Shown: one piece after another, positions 1 through 6,691 of the stretch
Numbering within the stretch: position 1 is the first letter of the stretch
Layout: each line of letters starts with the position of its first letter
Assembly (NCBI RefSeq): GCF_004122105.1
Contig: NZ_SBKN01000001.1
Span: forward strand, 806,001-870,000
From: Flavobacterium stagni
GTDB lineage: Bacteria; Bacteroidota; Bacteroidia; Flavobacteriales; Flavobacteriaceae
Direction of reading: 5' to 3'
Length of the DNA: 64,000 nt
Program-made: the position numbers and the translations under genes
The notes under the pieces: model-generated
What the model was told of the DNA's origin: nothing
Database searches by the model: none
The model's input: the letters and a program-made list of their open reading frames with translations, nothing else

Positions 1-222
1 TTCAATAGAATTTAAAAGTTGTAGGGAAGAGGAGTCTTGTAATACGGTTCTTGGATGTGGGTGAAATGTAAGCACTAAACTTTTTAACTCCATTTTTTGA
101 GCAGATTCCGTAAGCTTTTTAATTATTTTTTGATGTCCTAAATGCACACCGTCAAATGTGCCTAAAGTCACTACAGTGCCTTTGGATGTTGGGAATTCTG
201 CTATGTTAAAAAAGGTTTCCAA
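1..222 (-). CDS. ribF: Bifunctional riboflavin kinase/FAD synthetase, N-terminal part
   Basis: The reverse strand reads open to the window edge for 74 codons and contains TLGTFDGVHLGHQKII followed by LVLTFHPHPRTVL. These are the nucleotide-binding GTFDGxHxGH and FxPHP motifs of the FAD synthetase half of RibF, which makes FMN and FAD from riboflavin. The C-terminal flavokinase half lies outside the window. No ATG precedes the motif in frame before a TAG; a TTG at 222 gives the family-typical lead of about 17 residues before the GTFDG motif, so a TTG start is inferred. Family assignment is firm, the start is not. Confidence 0.85.
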   Translation of the reverse strand, partial: METFFNIAEFPTSKGTVVTLGTFDGVHLGHQKIIKKLTESAQKMELKSLVLTFHPHPRTVLQDSSSLQLLNSIE

Positions 223-321
223 ATCTTCAAAACGATGGCTCCAAAGGTAGGGTATTTTTAGAATTAAAAACTAATGTATTTACAAATGGGCTGAATTAAC
301 AAAATTTCAGCAAAAAACTTA

Positions 322-329
322 TATATTTG
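322..329 (+). promoter_or_regulatory. Promoter -7 box (TATATTTG) of the metalloprotease gene
   Basis: TATATTTG matches the Bacteroidetes primary-sigma consensus TAnnTTTG. It lies 27 bases before the ATG at 357 and covers the TTG at 327, which argues against that upstream start. No clear TTTG -33 box is seen. Confidence 0.6.
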
Positions 330-356
330 TTAGCTATTATAACCAATCTAATTAAA

Positions 357-3128
357 ATGAAAAAAAGTTTACTACTTTCTGTAATTTTCTTGGGTTTGGC
401 TACTGCCAATGCACAAACAGGTAGATATTGGTCTCCTGCTGAAAAGCGTGCAGATATTGAAAGAGCCAAAGGAACGTTCAGAAGTACATTTCCTACGCAG
501 TATGATTTGTATACTTTGAACTTCAACCAAATTAAATCAAAATTGTTTACAGTTGTTGACCAACCTGGGGCAACCTGTGTAATTACTTTACCTAATTCTC
601 AAGGTAAATTGGAAGATTTTATTGTGAATGAAGCTTCCAACTTTGACGCTGAATTACAAGCACAATTTCCTGAAATCCGCGCTTTTTCTGGTAAAAGTAC
701 TGTTGATCCATCGGCTTACTTAAAGTTGAGTATTGCTCCACAAGGAATTAAAACTGTGGTTTTCAGAGCCGGTACTACAAGTGAATTTATGGAGCCTTTT
801 TCTGCTGATGGAAGTACTTATGTTGTTTACAACAAGAGTAACAATGGTCAAGCTATGGCATGGAAATGTGATGTAAATGATGAATTCGGTGGAATTGCTG
901 CGCCAAATAATCGCAATACAGGAAATGTTGCTTTAGCAAGCAATGGTGTTTTAAAAACGATGCGTTTGGCACAATCTTGTACAGCTGAATATTCCAACTA
1001 TTTTGGTGCTACAAGTGCTGCACAAGTAAATTTAGTTTTAGCAGCCTTTAATGCTACTTTAACACGTGCAAACGGTTGTTACGAGAAAGATTTAGGAGTG
1101 CATTTAAACATTGTAGCTCAGTCAACTAACGTAATTTATTACAATGCGGCAACCGATCCTTATTCAGCTGCTGGAACAGGAGCTGGAGGTGCTTGGAATA
1201 CAGAATTACAAAATACGTTAAGTGGTAATTTAACCGGTACAGGAACTACATTGGCAGCAAATAATGCCGCTTACGATATAGGTCACTTGTTTGGTGCTTC
1301 AGGTGGTGGAGGTAATGCAGGTTGTATTGGATGTGTTTGTACAGATGATACAGCAAGTACTACGGATAAAAACAAAGGTAGTGGATATACCTCCCCTGGT
1401 GATGGAGTTCCAGAAGGAGATACGTATGATATAGATTATGTTGTTCACGAAGTTGGGCACCAATTAGGAGCTAACCATACTTTTACCCATGCCAATGAAG
1501 GTTCGGGTTATAATGTTGAGGTTGGTTCTGGTATTACAATTATGGGGTATGCAGGTATTACTAATTATAATGCTGCAATGCACTCGATTGACACCTACCA
1601 TGTTTTGTCAATTTCTCAAATTCAAAACAATTTAAATACAAAAACTTGTCCCGTTTCTTCTCCATTAGCTGGAGTTAATGCTACTCCAACAGCTAATGCA
1701 GGCGGAAACTTTACCATTCCAAAAAGTACTCCTTTTATGTTGATTGGTTCGGGTGCAGATGCTGATGGAGATGCTTTAACCTATAGCTGGGAACAAGTAA
1801 ATGTTGATTCAGCGGGGTCTTATACTGCAGCAAACAGTGTGGCTTCACCAACGAAAGCAGGAGGTCCAAACTGGATTTCTTATTCGCCTTCAACCTCACC
1901 AGTTCGTTATTGTCCTGTTTTACCTACTGTGTTTAATGGTGGTCAAACTACTACTGGAACTGGAAACATTGTGGTAGAAGCTTTAAGTTCTGTAGCTCGT
2001 ACATTGAATTTCAGATTAACTGTTCGTGATAATGCAACGTATGTTGCAAATACAAAAGTGGCTCAAACAGGAACAGCTAATGCTACTATTACTGTAGATG
2101 GAAATAAAGGTCCATTAACGGTAACTTCACAAAATACCAGTGGTATTTCGTATACTGTTGGTTCAACACAAACCGTAACTTGGGCTGTGAACAGTACAGA
2201 TACGATTACTGGTGGTGCAAATGTTGACATCTTGATTACTACAGATAATGGAGCTACTTGGACAACCTTATTAGCAGCTACGCCAAATGACGGTACTGCA
2301 GACGTAGTTATGCCAACCACTCCAGCAGTTTATTGTCGTTTAATGGTTAAAGCGAGTAATAATATTTTCTTTAACGTAAATAGTACAGATTTCTCAGTAG
2401 GTTATACCATTACTACAACTTGTGCAACGTATACCAATACTACTCCAGTAGCTATCCCTGATGGATTAGGTGCAAATACACAAGGTGCAGCAGTAAACAG
2501 TGTGATTAATGTACCTGCTACAGGTAACATTTCTGATGTGAATGTAAGTTTGAATGTATCACATACGTATCCAAACGACTTAGTGTTCCAATTGGTTCAC
2601 CCTAACACAACTACTTTTGTAAATGTTTGGAACAGAGCATGTGGTTCTAATGACAATTTCAACGTAACCTTAAGTGACGGATCGCCAGCATTTACTTGTG
2701 TGGCAAACATGACAGGTACCTATGCGCCTTCTAGTCCTTTGTCTGCATTTAATAATTTAGCAGCAAATGGAAACTGGACGTTATATGCAGCTGACTTTTA
2801 CAATACAGATACAGGAACTTTAAACAGCTGGGGTATTGAAGTGTGTACAGCCGTAGTTCAATTGAACAATGATACCTATAACCTAGACGGATTTGTTGTT
2901 TACCCGAATCCAAACAATGGTATTTTCAATGTTAAATTTAATCCTGCATCTAACGATATCAATGTAACGGTTCACGATATTCGTGGAAGAGAAGTATACA
3001 ACAAAGCGTATACAAACAATGGTATTTTTGATGAGTCATTAAATTTAGGTGCTGTTGAAGCTGGAGTTTATCTAGTTACAGTAAAAGACGGTTCTAAGAA
3101 AGAAGTTAGAAAGATTGTAATTAAGTAA
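357..3128 (+). CDS. Secreted reprolysin-like zinc metalloprotease with P domain and T9SS sorting domain
   Basis: A 923-residue exported protease. Residues 1-20 are a signal peptide ending in ANAQ. After a propeptide-like region, residues 364-374 read HEVGHQLGANH, the HExxHxxGxxH zinc site of metzincins, followed by an IMGY Met-turn, which places it with the reprolysin-like (M12B-type) peptidases of Flavobacteria. Immunoglobulin/PKD-like segments follow, then a proprotein-convertase P-type domain at about 695-840 (motifs NISDVNVSLNVSHTYPNDL and GNWTLYAAD). The last 75 residues begin with YPNPNNGIF and end with KKEVRKIVIK, a type A T9SS C-terminal signal, so it should be exported across the outer membrane. 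The start is the ATG at 357, giving a normal signal peptide and a leader of about 20 bases from the promoter. It stands alone between a promoter and a terminator. Confidence 0.92.
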   Translation: MKKSLLLSVIFLGLATANAQTGRYWSPAEKRADIERAKGTFRSTFPTQYDLYTLNFNQIKSKLFTVVDQPGATCVITLPNSQGKLEDFIVNEASNFDAELQAQFPEIRAFSGKSTVDPSAYLKLSIAPQGIKTVVFRAGTTSEFMEPFSADGSTYVVYNKSNNGQAMAWKCDVNDEFGGIAAPNNRNTGNVALASNGVLKTMRLAQSCTAEYSNYFGATSAAQVNLVLAAFNATLTRANGCYEKDLGVHLNIVAQSTNVIYYNAATDPYSAAGTGAGGAWNTELQNTLSGNLTGTGTTLAANNAAYDIGHLFGASGGGGNAGCIGCVCTDDTASTTDKNKGSGYTSPGDGVPEGDTYDIDYVVHEVGHQLGANHTFTHANEGSGYNVEVGSGITIMGYAGITNYNAAMHSIDTYHVLSISQIQNNLNTKTCPVSSPLAGVNATPTANAGGNFTIPKSTPFMLIGSGADADGDALTYSWEQVNVDSAGSYTAANSVASPTKAGGPNWISYSPSTSPVRYCPVLPTVFNGGQTTTGTGNIVVEALSSVARTLNFRLTVRDNATYVANTKVAQTGTANATITVDGNKGPLTVTSQNTSGISYTVGSTQTVTWAVNSTDTITGGANVDILITTDNGATWTTLLAATPNDGTADVVMPTTPAVYCRLMVKASNNIFFNVNSTDFSVGYTITTTCATYTNTTPVAIPDGLGANTQGAAVNSVINVPATGNISDVNVSLNVSHTYPNDLVFQLVHPNTTTFVNVWNRACGSNDNFNVTLSDGSPAFTCVANMTGTYAPSSPLSAFNNLAANGNWTLYAADFYNTDTGTLNSWGIEVCTAVVQLNNDTYNLDGFVVYPNPNNGIFNVKFNPASNDINVTVHDIRGREVYNKAYTNNGIFDESLNLGAVEAGVYLVTVKDGSKKEVRKIVIK

Positions 3129-3148
3129 TTCTTCTTACTATAAAACAG

Positions 3149-3176
3149 AAAAGCTCCCAATTTGGGAGCTTTTTTT
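3149..3176 (+). terminator. Rho-independent terminator of the metalloprotease gene
   Basis: AAAAGCTCCCAA and TTGGGAGCTTTT are exact inverted repeats around one base, and a T-run follows, 20 bases after the stop codon. The convergent pth gene ends at 3194, so the A/T flanks could let it work on both strands. Confidence 0.85.
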
Positions 3177-3193
3177 ATTCAATAAGTATGATT

Positions 3194-3817
3194 TTATTTT
3201 CCGTTATATTCATTCATTGTGTTAGCAAGTCCGGCAAGTACGAATGAATGTATTGCCGCAGCACTTGTCTCGTATCTTTCGGGTAATTTGGCTTGTTCTT
3301 CTTCATTCCATTCGCCCAAAACATAATCCACTTGTTGCCCTTTTTTAAATTGATCACTGATGCCAAATCGAAAGCGCGGATATTCAGTAGTATTCAATAA
3401 AAGCTGAATGTTTTTTAGTCCGTTATGCCCGCCATCACTTCCTTTGGCTTTAATACGAAGGGTGCCAAAGGACAAGTTTAGATCGTCGGTAATCACCAAA
3501 ATATTCTCCTTGGCGATATTTTCCTTATCCATCCAATATTTAACTGCTTTGCCGCTTAAATTCATGTAGGTGTTGGGTTTTAAAAGCAATACGGTGCGGC
3601 CTTTGATTTTGAATTCGGCTAAGTCGCCCAATTTGGCCGTTTGAAAACTCACCCCTTCTTTTTTTGCTAAGAAATCAACTATTTTGAAACCTATATTGTG
3701 GCGCGTATTCACATATTCGGCACCAATATTACCTAACCCTATAATGAGGTATTTTTTCATGGGATCTGTTTTTTCTTGAGTTGTAGTCGAGCGAAATAAT
3801 TGATGAAACCAATTCAT
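3194..3817 (-). CDS. pth: Peptidyl-tRNA hydrolase
   Basis: Releases peptides from peptidyl-tRNAs that drop off the ribosome. It shows the full Pth signature: IIGLGNIGAEYVNTRHNIGF with the catalytic His, LLKPNTYMNLSG, VITDDLNLSFGTLR with the catalytic Asp, and GSDGGHNGLKNI. Two starts are possible. The ATG at 3817 gives an extra 19-residue leader (MNWFHQLF...), and the ATG at 3760 gives MKKYLIIGLGN, the usual family start with about 188 residues. A TACTTTTG promoter box ends just before 3817, so the long form would need a nearly leaderless mRNA. I list the long form because such an N-terminal extension is, from memory, usual in Flavobacterium. The protein is cytoplasmic. Confidence 0.95.
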   Translation of the reverse strand: MNWFHQLFRSTTTQEKTDPMKKYLIIGLGNIGAEYVNTRHNIGFKIVDFLAKKEGVSFQTAKLGDLAEFKIKGRTVLLLKPNTYMNLSGKAVKYWMDKENIAKENILVITDDLNLSFGTLRIKAKGSDGGHNGLKNIQLLLNTTEYPRFRFGISDQFKKGQQVDYVLGEWNEEEQAKLPERYETSAAAIHSFVLAGLANTMNEYNGK

Positions 3818-3822
3818 GGGCA

Positions 3823-3855
3823 CAAAAGTACTTTAAAAACTAATTTCTATTCAAA
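3823..3855 (-). promoter_or_regulatory. Promoter of pth (TACTTTTG)
   Basis: On the minus strand TACTTTTG (3830-3823) matches TAnnTTTG, and a TTTG lies about 21 bases upstream inside the T-run of the rplY terminator. It places the transcription start within a few bases of the upstream ATG of pth. Confidence 0.5.
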
Positions 3856-3884
3856 AAAAAAGCACCGGAAACTCCGATGCTTTC
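3853..3884 (-). terminator. Terminator of the prs-rplY operon
   Basis: On the minus strand AAAGCATCGGA and TCCGGTGCTTT pair with one mismatch around a three-base loop and are followed by nine T. It separates rplY from pth. Confidence 0.8.
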
Positions 3885-3903
3885 TTTGTATAAGTTGAAA
3901 AGA

Positions 3904-4512
3904 TTATTTTTTCTTTCCTTTTGCAGCTGCCTTTTCTGCTTTTGCAGCTTCTTGAGCGGCTTTCATTGCAGCACGTGAAATCTTCACTTGACACACTACT
4001 GTATTGTCTGGGTGCATTAATTTGTAGTTTTCGTTACCTAATTTAGTAACGTACAATTTGTTACCCATTTGTAATTCTGAAATATCAGCATATACATAAT
4101 CAGGAAGGTTTTTCGGTAATGCTTTTACTTTTAAACGACGTAAGTTTAAGTTCAAAACACCTCCTAAAAGTACCCCTGGAGAAGTTCCTGTAATTTTAAC
4201 TGGAACTTCCATAACGATTTCTTTCTCATCGTTTAATTGGTAGAAATCGATGTGTAAAATCGCATCAGATACCGGGTGAAACTGGATATCTTGTAAGATT
4301 ACGTTATACACTTTTCCTCCTAAATCAACCGCAACTGTGTGCGCATCTGGAGTGTAAACTAAACTTTTGAAAGCTTTGCTTTCTGCTTGAAAGTGTACTG
4401 GTTGTTCTCCTCCGTAGATTACGCAAGGAACCATTCCAGCATCACGTACGGCCTTCGTTGCCTTTTTGCCTACGCTTTCTCTTTCAGATCCTTTGATTGA
4501 AATTGACTTCAT
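3904..4512 (-). CDS. rplY: 50S ribosomal protein L25/general stress protein Ctc
   Basis: A 202-residue L25 of the long Ctc/TL5 type. It binds 5S rRNA in the large subunit. The N-terminal domain shows the typical [23 protein letters not shown], followed by [16 protein letters not shown], and the C-terminal domain contains [23 protein letters not shown]. The end is an Ala/Lys-rich tail ([14 protein letters not shown]). It lies 20 bases after prs on the same strand and shares its promoter and terminator. The prs-rplY-pth gene order is widely conserved in bacteria, which supports all three calls. Confidence 0.97.
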   Translation of the reverse strand: MKSISIKGSERESVGKKATKAVRDAGMVPCVIYGGEQPVHFQAESKAFKSLVYTPDAHTVAVDLGGKVYNVILQDIQFHPVSDAILHIDFYQLNDEKEIVMEVPVKITGTSPGVLLGGVLNLNLRRLKVKALPKNLPDYVYADISELQMGNKLYVTKLGNENYKLMHPDNTVVCQVKISRAAMKAAQEAAKAEKAAAKGKKK

Positions 4513-4532
4513 TATATAAATTAATTAATTAT

Positions 4533-5474
4533 TTACATTAAAAATTTTCCGCTGATGGAATTGTTATGCTGTACCATATGCATTACTTCTGCAAATAACG
4601 GTGCACAACTTACCACTTTTATTTTCGCCGATTCCTTTTTAAGCGGAATAGAATCGGTAACTATCAATTCACTTAATTGCGAATTTTCAATTTTTTCATA
4701 CGCCTCTCCCGAAAGAATGGCATGAGTACAAATTGCGCGAACACTCAAAGCACCACGTTCAATCATCAAATCAGCGGCTTTGGCCAATGTTCCTCCGGTA
4801 TCGATCATGTCGTCTACCAAAATCACATTGCGACCTCTTACATCCCCAATCAACTCCATCGTTTCAATTACGTTAGCCGCTTTACGTTGCTTATAACATA
4901 CCACAACATCCGAGGTCAAAAATTTCGAATAAGCATACGCTCTTTTCGAACCGCCCATGTCGGGTGATGCAATGGTGAGATTTTCTAGGTTCAAACTTTG
5001 TACATACGGCAAGAAAATGGTAGATGCAAATAAGTGATCTACTGGTTTTTCGAAAAAGCCTTGAATCTGATCCGCATGTAAATCCATGGTCATGATTCGC
5101 GTAGCTCCTGCCGTTTCTAATAGTTTGGCAATTAATTTTGCCCCTATCGGAACTCTCGGTTTGTCTTTACGGTCTTGTCTTGCGTAGCCAAAATAGGGGA
5201 TTACCGGAGTAATGTGTCGGGCTGATGCGCGTTTAGCCGCATCAATCATTAATAACAACTCCATTAAATTGTCTGCCGACGGGAAAGTCGAACAAACAAT
5301 AAAAACGCGTAATCCACGAATGGATTCTTCGAAAGACGGTTGAAACTCGCCGTCGCTAAATTTTGAGAACGTAACTTTACCTAGCGGCACGCCATAATTT
5401 TTGGCGATTTGCTCCGCAAGGTGTACACTTTGGGAACAAGCAAATATCTTTGCTTCCGGTTCTTGATGTGACAT
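4533..5474 (-). CDS. prs: Ribose-phosphate pyrophosphokinase
   Basis: Makes PRPP from ribose 5-phosphate and ATP, feeding purine, pyrimidine, histidine and tryptophan synthesis. At 313 residues it has the normal class I length. Visible motifs are FSDGEFQPSFEESIRG, the catalytic flexible loop region YFGYARQDRKDKPRVPIGAKL, MTMDLHADQIQGFF and the PRPP-binding loop VILVDDMIDTGGTLAKAA. First gene of the prs-rplY operon. The start ATG at 5474 leads to MSHQEPEAKIFACSQS, consistent with the family. Confidence 0.98.
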   Translation of the reverse strand: MSHQEPEAKIFACSQSVHLAEQIAKNYGVPLGKVTFSKFSDGEFQPSFEESIRGLRVFIVCSTFPSADNLMELLLMIDAAKRASARHITPVIPYFGYARQDRKDKPRVPIGAKLIAKLLETAGATRIMTMDLHADQIQGFFEKPVDHLFASTIFLPYVQSLNLENLTIASPDMGGSKRAYAYSKFLTSDVVVCYKQRKAANVIETMELIGDVRGRNVILVDDMIDTGGTLAKAADLMIERGALSVRAICTHAILSGEAYEKIENSQLSELIVTDSIPLKKESAKIKVVSCAPLFAEVMHMVQHNNSISGKFLM

Positions 5475-5529
5475 TGCTTTTAATTTGTTGTTTAGTAGTC
5501 AGTTAGTGTGTGTTGTGCAATTCGAGGTG

Positions 5530-5537
5530 CAAATTTA
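5530..5537 (-). promoter_or_regulatory. Promoter -7 box (TAAATTTG) of prs-rplY
   Basis: The minus strand reads TAAATTTG, an exact TAnnTTTG match, about 55 bases before the prs start. No clear -33 box is seen. Confidence 0.5.
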
Positions 5538-5582
5538 GGAATTAAATTCGACTAGGGAAGGATATTTTTAAGTATTTTTTTA

Positions 5583-5611
5583 TTGTTTATTTTAAATTTT
5601 GATTACATTTG
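5583..5611 (+). promoter_or_regulatory. Promoter of tRNA-Leu (TTG-N18-TACATTTG)
   Basis: A TTG at 5583-5585 and TACATTTG at 5604-5611 are spaced by 18 bases, a good Bacteroidetes promoter. The tRNA begins 25 bases further on. Confidence 0.75.
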
Positions 5612-5635
5612 CACCCACAAAACACTAAAATCCAT

Positions 5636-5715
5636 GCCCGGATGGCGGAATTGGTAGACGCGCACGACTCAAACTCGTGTTCTTAGGAGTGTGGGTTCGA
5701 TTCCCACTCCGGGTA
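5636..5715 (+). tRNA. tRNA-Leu(CAA)
   Basis: An 80-base class II cloverleaf. The acceptor stem is GCCCGGA with TCCGGGT (first pair G-U), the D arm contains GGCGGAATTGGTAGACGC, the anticodon stem CACGA/TCGTG encloses CTCAAAC, so the anticodon is CAA reading UUG. A short variable arm follows, then the T arm GTGGG-TTCGATT-CCCAC and discriminator A. CCA is not encoded. It stands alone with its own promoter and terminator. Confidence 0.96.
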
Positions 5716-5716
5716 C

Positions 5717-5746
5717 AAAACCTCTCACAACGAGAGGTTTTTTTTA
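5717..5746 (+). terminator. Terminator of tRNA-Leu
   Basis: AAACCTCTC and GAGAGGTTT pair perfectly around ACAAC and are followed by a long T-run, starting two bases after the tRNA. Confidence 0.9.
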
Positions 5747-5757
5747 TTTCTTTTTTT

Positions 5758-5862
5758 GGGCGCGTCCCGGTCTGGCCTAGCGGCTGCCACCGGGTCGGGT
5801 TATCCGTTACAAGCTGCCTCCTCCTGCGTCGTCTGCAGGCTTTCCACTGCTACCCCTCGCGC
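5758..5862. repeat. GC-rich intergenic mosaic repeat, copy 1
   Basis: A 105-base GC-rich block in AT-rich surroundings, between the tRNA terminator and the end of the PUL. Ends GCGCG (5760-5764) and CGCGC (5858-5862) are complementary. Inside lie two hairpins, CCCGGT/ACCGGG and AAGCTGC/GCAGGCTT. The words GGGTCGGG-TTATCCG and TTTCCACTGCTACCCC recur in altered form in the copy at 24534. No open reading frame. It belongs to a family of dispersed GC-rich elements that I associate with flavobacterial intergenic regions; function unknown. Confidence 0.65.
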
Positions 5863-5887
5863 GAAACTGCACAAATCATAACCTATT

Positions 5888-5919
5888 ATAAAAAAACCGC
5901 TCTTTCAAGAACGGTTTCT
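5888..5919 (-). terminator. Terminator at the end of the PUL
   Basis: On the minus strand GAAACCGTTCTT and AAGAGCGGTTTTTTT form a stem with one G-T or mismatch position, followed by T. It starts a few bases after the GH16 stop at 5923. Confidence 0.75.
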
Positions 5920-5922
5920 ATT

Positions 5923-6684
5923 TTATTGATAGACTCGAATGTAGTCAATTACATAGCGTTGCGGAAATATTGTATCATCGACTTCAGGTCCGCCAAAGTT
6001 GCCCCCCACCGCCATATTCACAAGTATAAAAAACTGCTGATCAAAAGGCCAGACTTCGGGTGTGCGTTCTTTGGGAGCAAACACATATACAGATTGATTG
6101 TCCACAAAAAACTCAATCTTCGTGGCGTCCCATTCTACTGCATAGGTATGAAATCCCTCTTCTATGGTTGGAAATTCAGTAACCTTACTACTCGCATGAT
6201 CTCCATGATTGGCCGTAGTATGCAACGTAGTATATACTTGATGCGGATTTTTACCGACATATTCTAAGATGTCAATTTCCCCACAAAGTGGCCATCCCAC
6301 TTTTCCAATGTTGGCGCCCAACATCCAAAAGGCCGGCCAAATGCCTTGCCCAACGGGAAGTTTGGCACGGGCTTCAATACGACCGTATTGGAATTCCTTT
6401 TTTCCTGCCGTTGTAATTCGCGTCGAAGTATATTTATTTCCTTCTTTACGCGCTTCTATCGTTAAATAGCCATCTTTAACTAGATGATTGGTTTGGGTGT
6501 AAATCTCTCGTTCATTATTTCCCCAGCCGCACACATTGGGACAACCATCTCCCAATTCGTAATTCCATACCACAGTATTGAGTTGGGTACCTTCAAAGTT
6601 TTCTTCCCAAACCAATTTTCTTTCTTTTTGTTGGCCCCAACTGATTTGGGACAGCATGAAAAGTGAGACGATTATTTTTTTCAT
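5923..6684 (-). CDS. Glycoside hydrolase family 16 endo-beta-glucanase (soluble)
   Basis: A 253-residue GH16 enzyme of the laminarinase type that should hydrolyse internal beta-1,3-glucan bonds by a retaining mechanism. The catalytic signature GEIDILEYVG gives nucleophile E136, D138 and acid/base E141 (counted from the start used here). WPAFWMLG and the C-terminal YVIDYIRVYQ are standard for the family. The start is the ATG at 6684, which gives a signal peptide (KKIIVSLFMLSQISWG) without lipobox cysteine, so it is predicted to be periplasmic or secreted. The upstream in-frame ATG at 6708 lies inside the GH3 gene and would spoil the signal peptide. Last gene of the PUL, seven bases after the GH3 gene. 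Confidence 0.93.
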   Translation of the reverse strand: MKKIIVSLFMLSQISWGQQKERKLVWEENFEGTQLNTVVWNYELGDGCPNVCGWGNNEREIYTQTNHLVKDGYLTIEARKEGNKYTSTRITTAGKKEFQYGRIEARAKLPVGQGIWPAFWMLGANIGKVGWPLCGEIDILEYVGKNPHQVYTTLHTTANHGDHASSKVTEFPTIEEGFHTYAVEWDATKIEFFVDNQSVYVFAPKERTPEVWPFDQQFFILVNMAVGGNFGGPEVDDTIFPQRYVIDYIRVYQ

Positions 6685-6691
6685 AATAAAT

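Noticed and set aside
327..356. TTG start giving a ten-residue extension of the metalloprotease
   Set aside because: It lies inside the TATATTTG promoter box, and the ATG at 357 gives a normal signal peptide.
5677..6267. A 196-codon plus-strand frame across the tRNA and the repeat
   Set aside because: It covers the tRNA-Leu, its terminator, a GC-rich repeat and the reverse strand of GH16. Its product has no domain and an odd composition.
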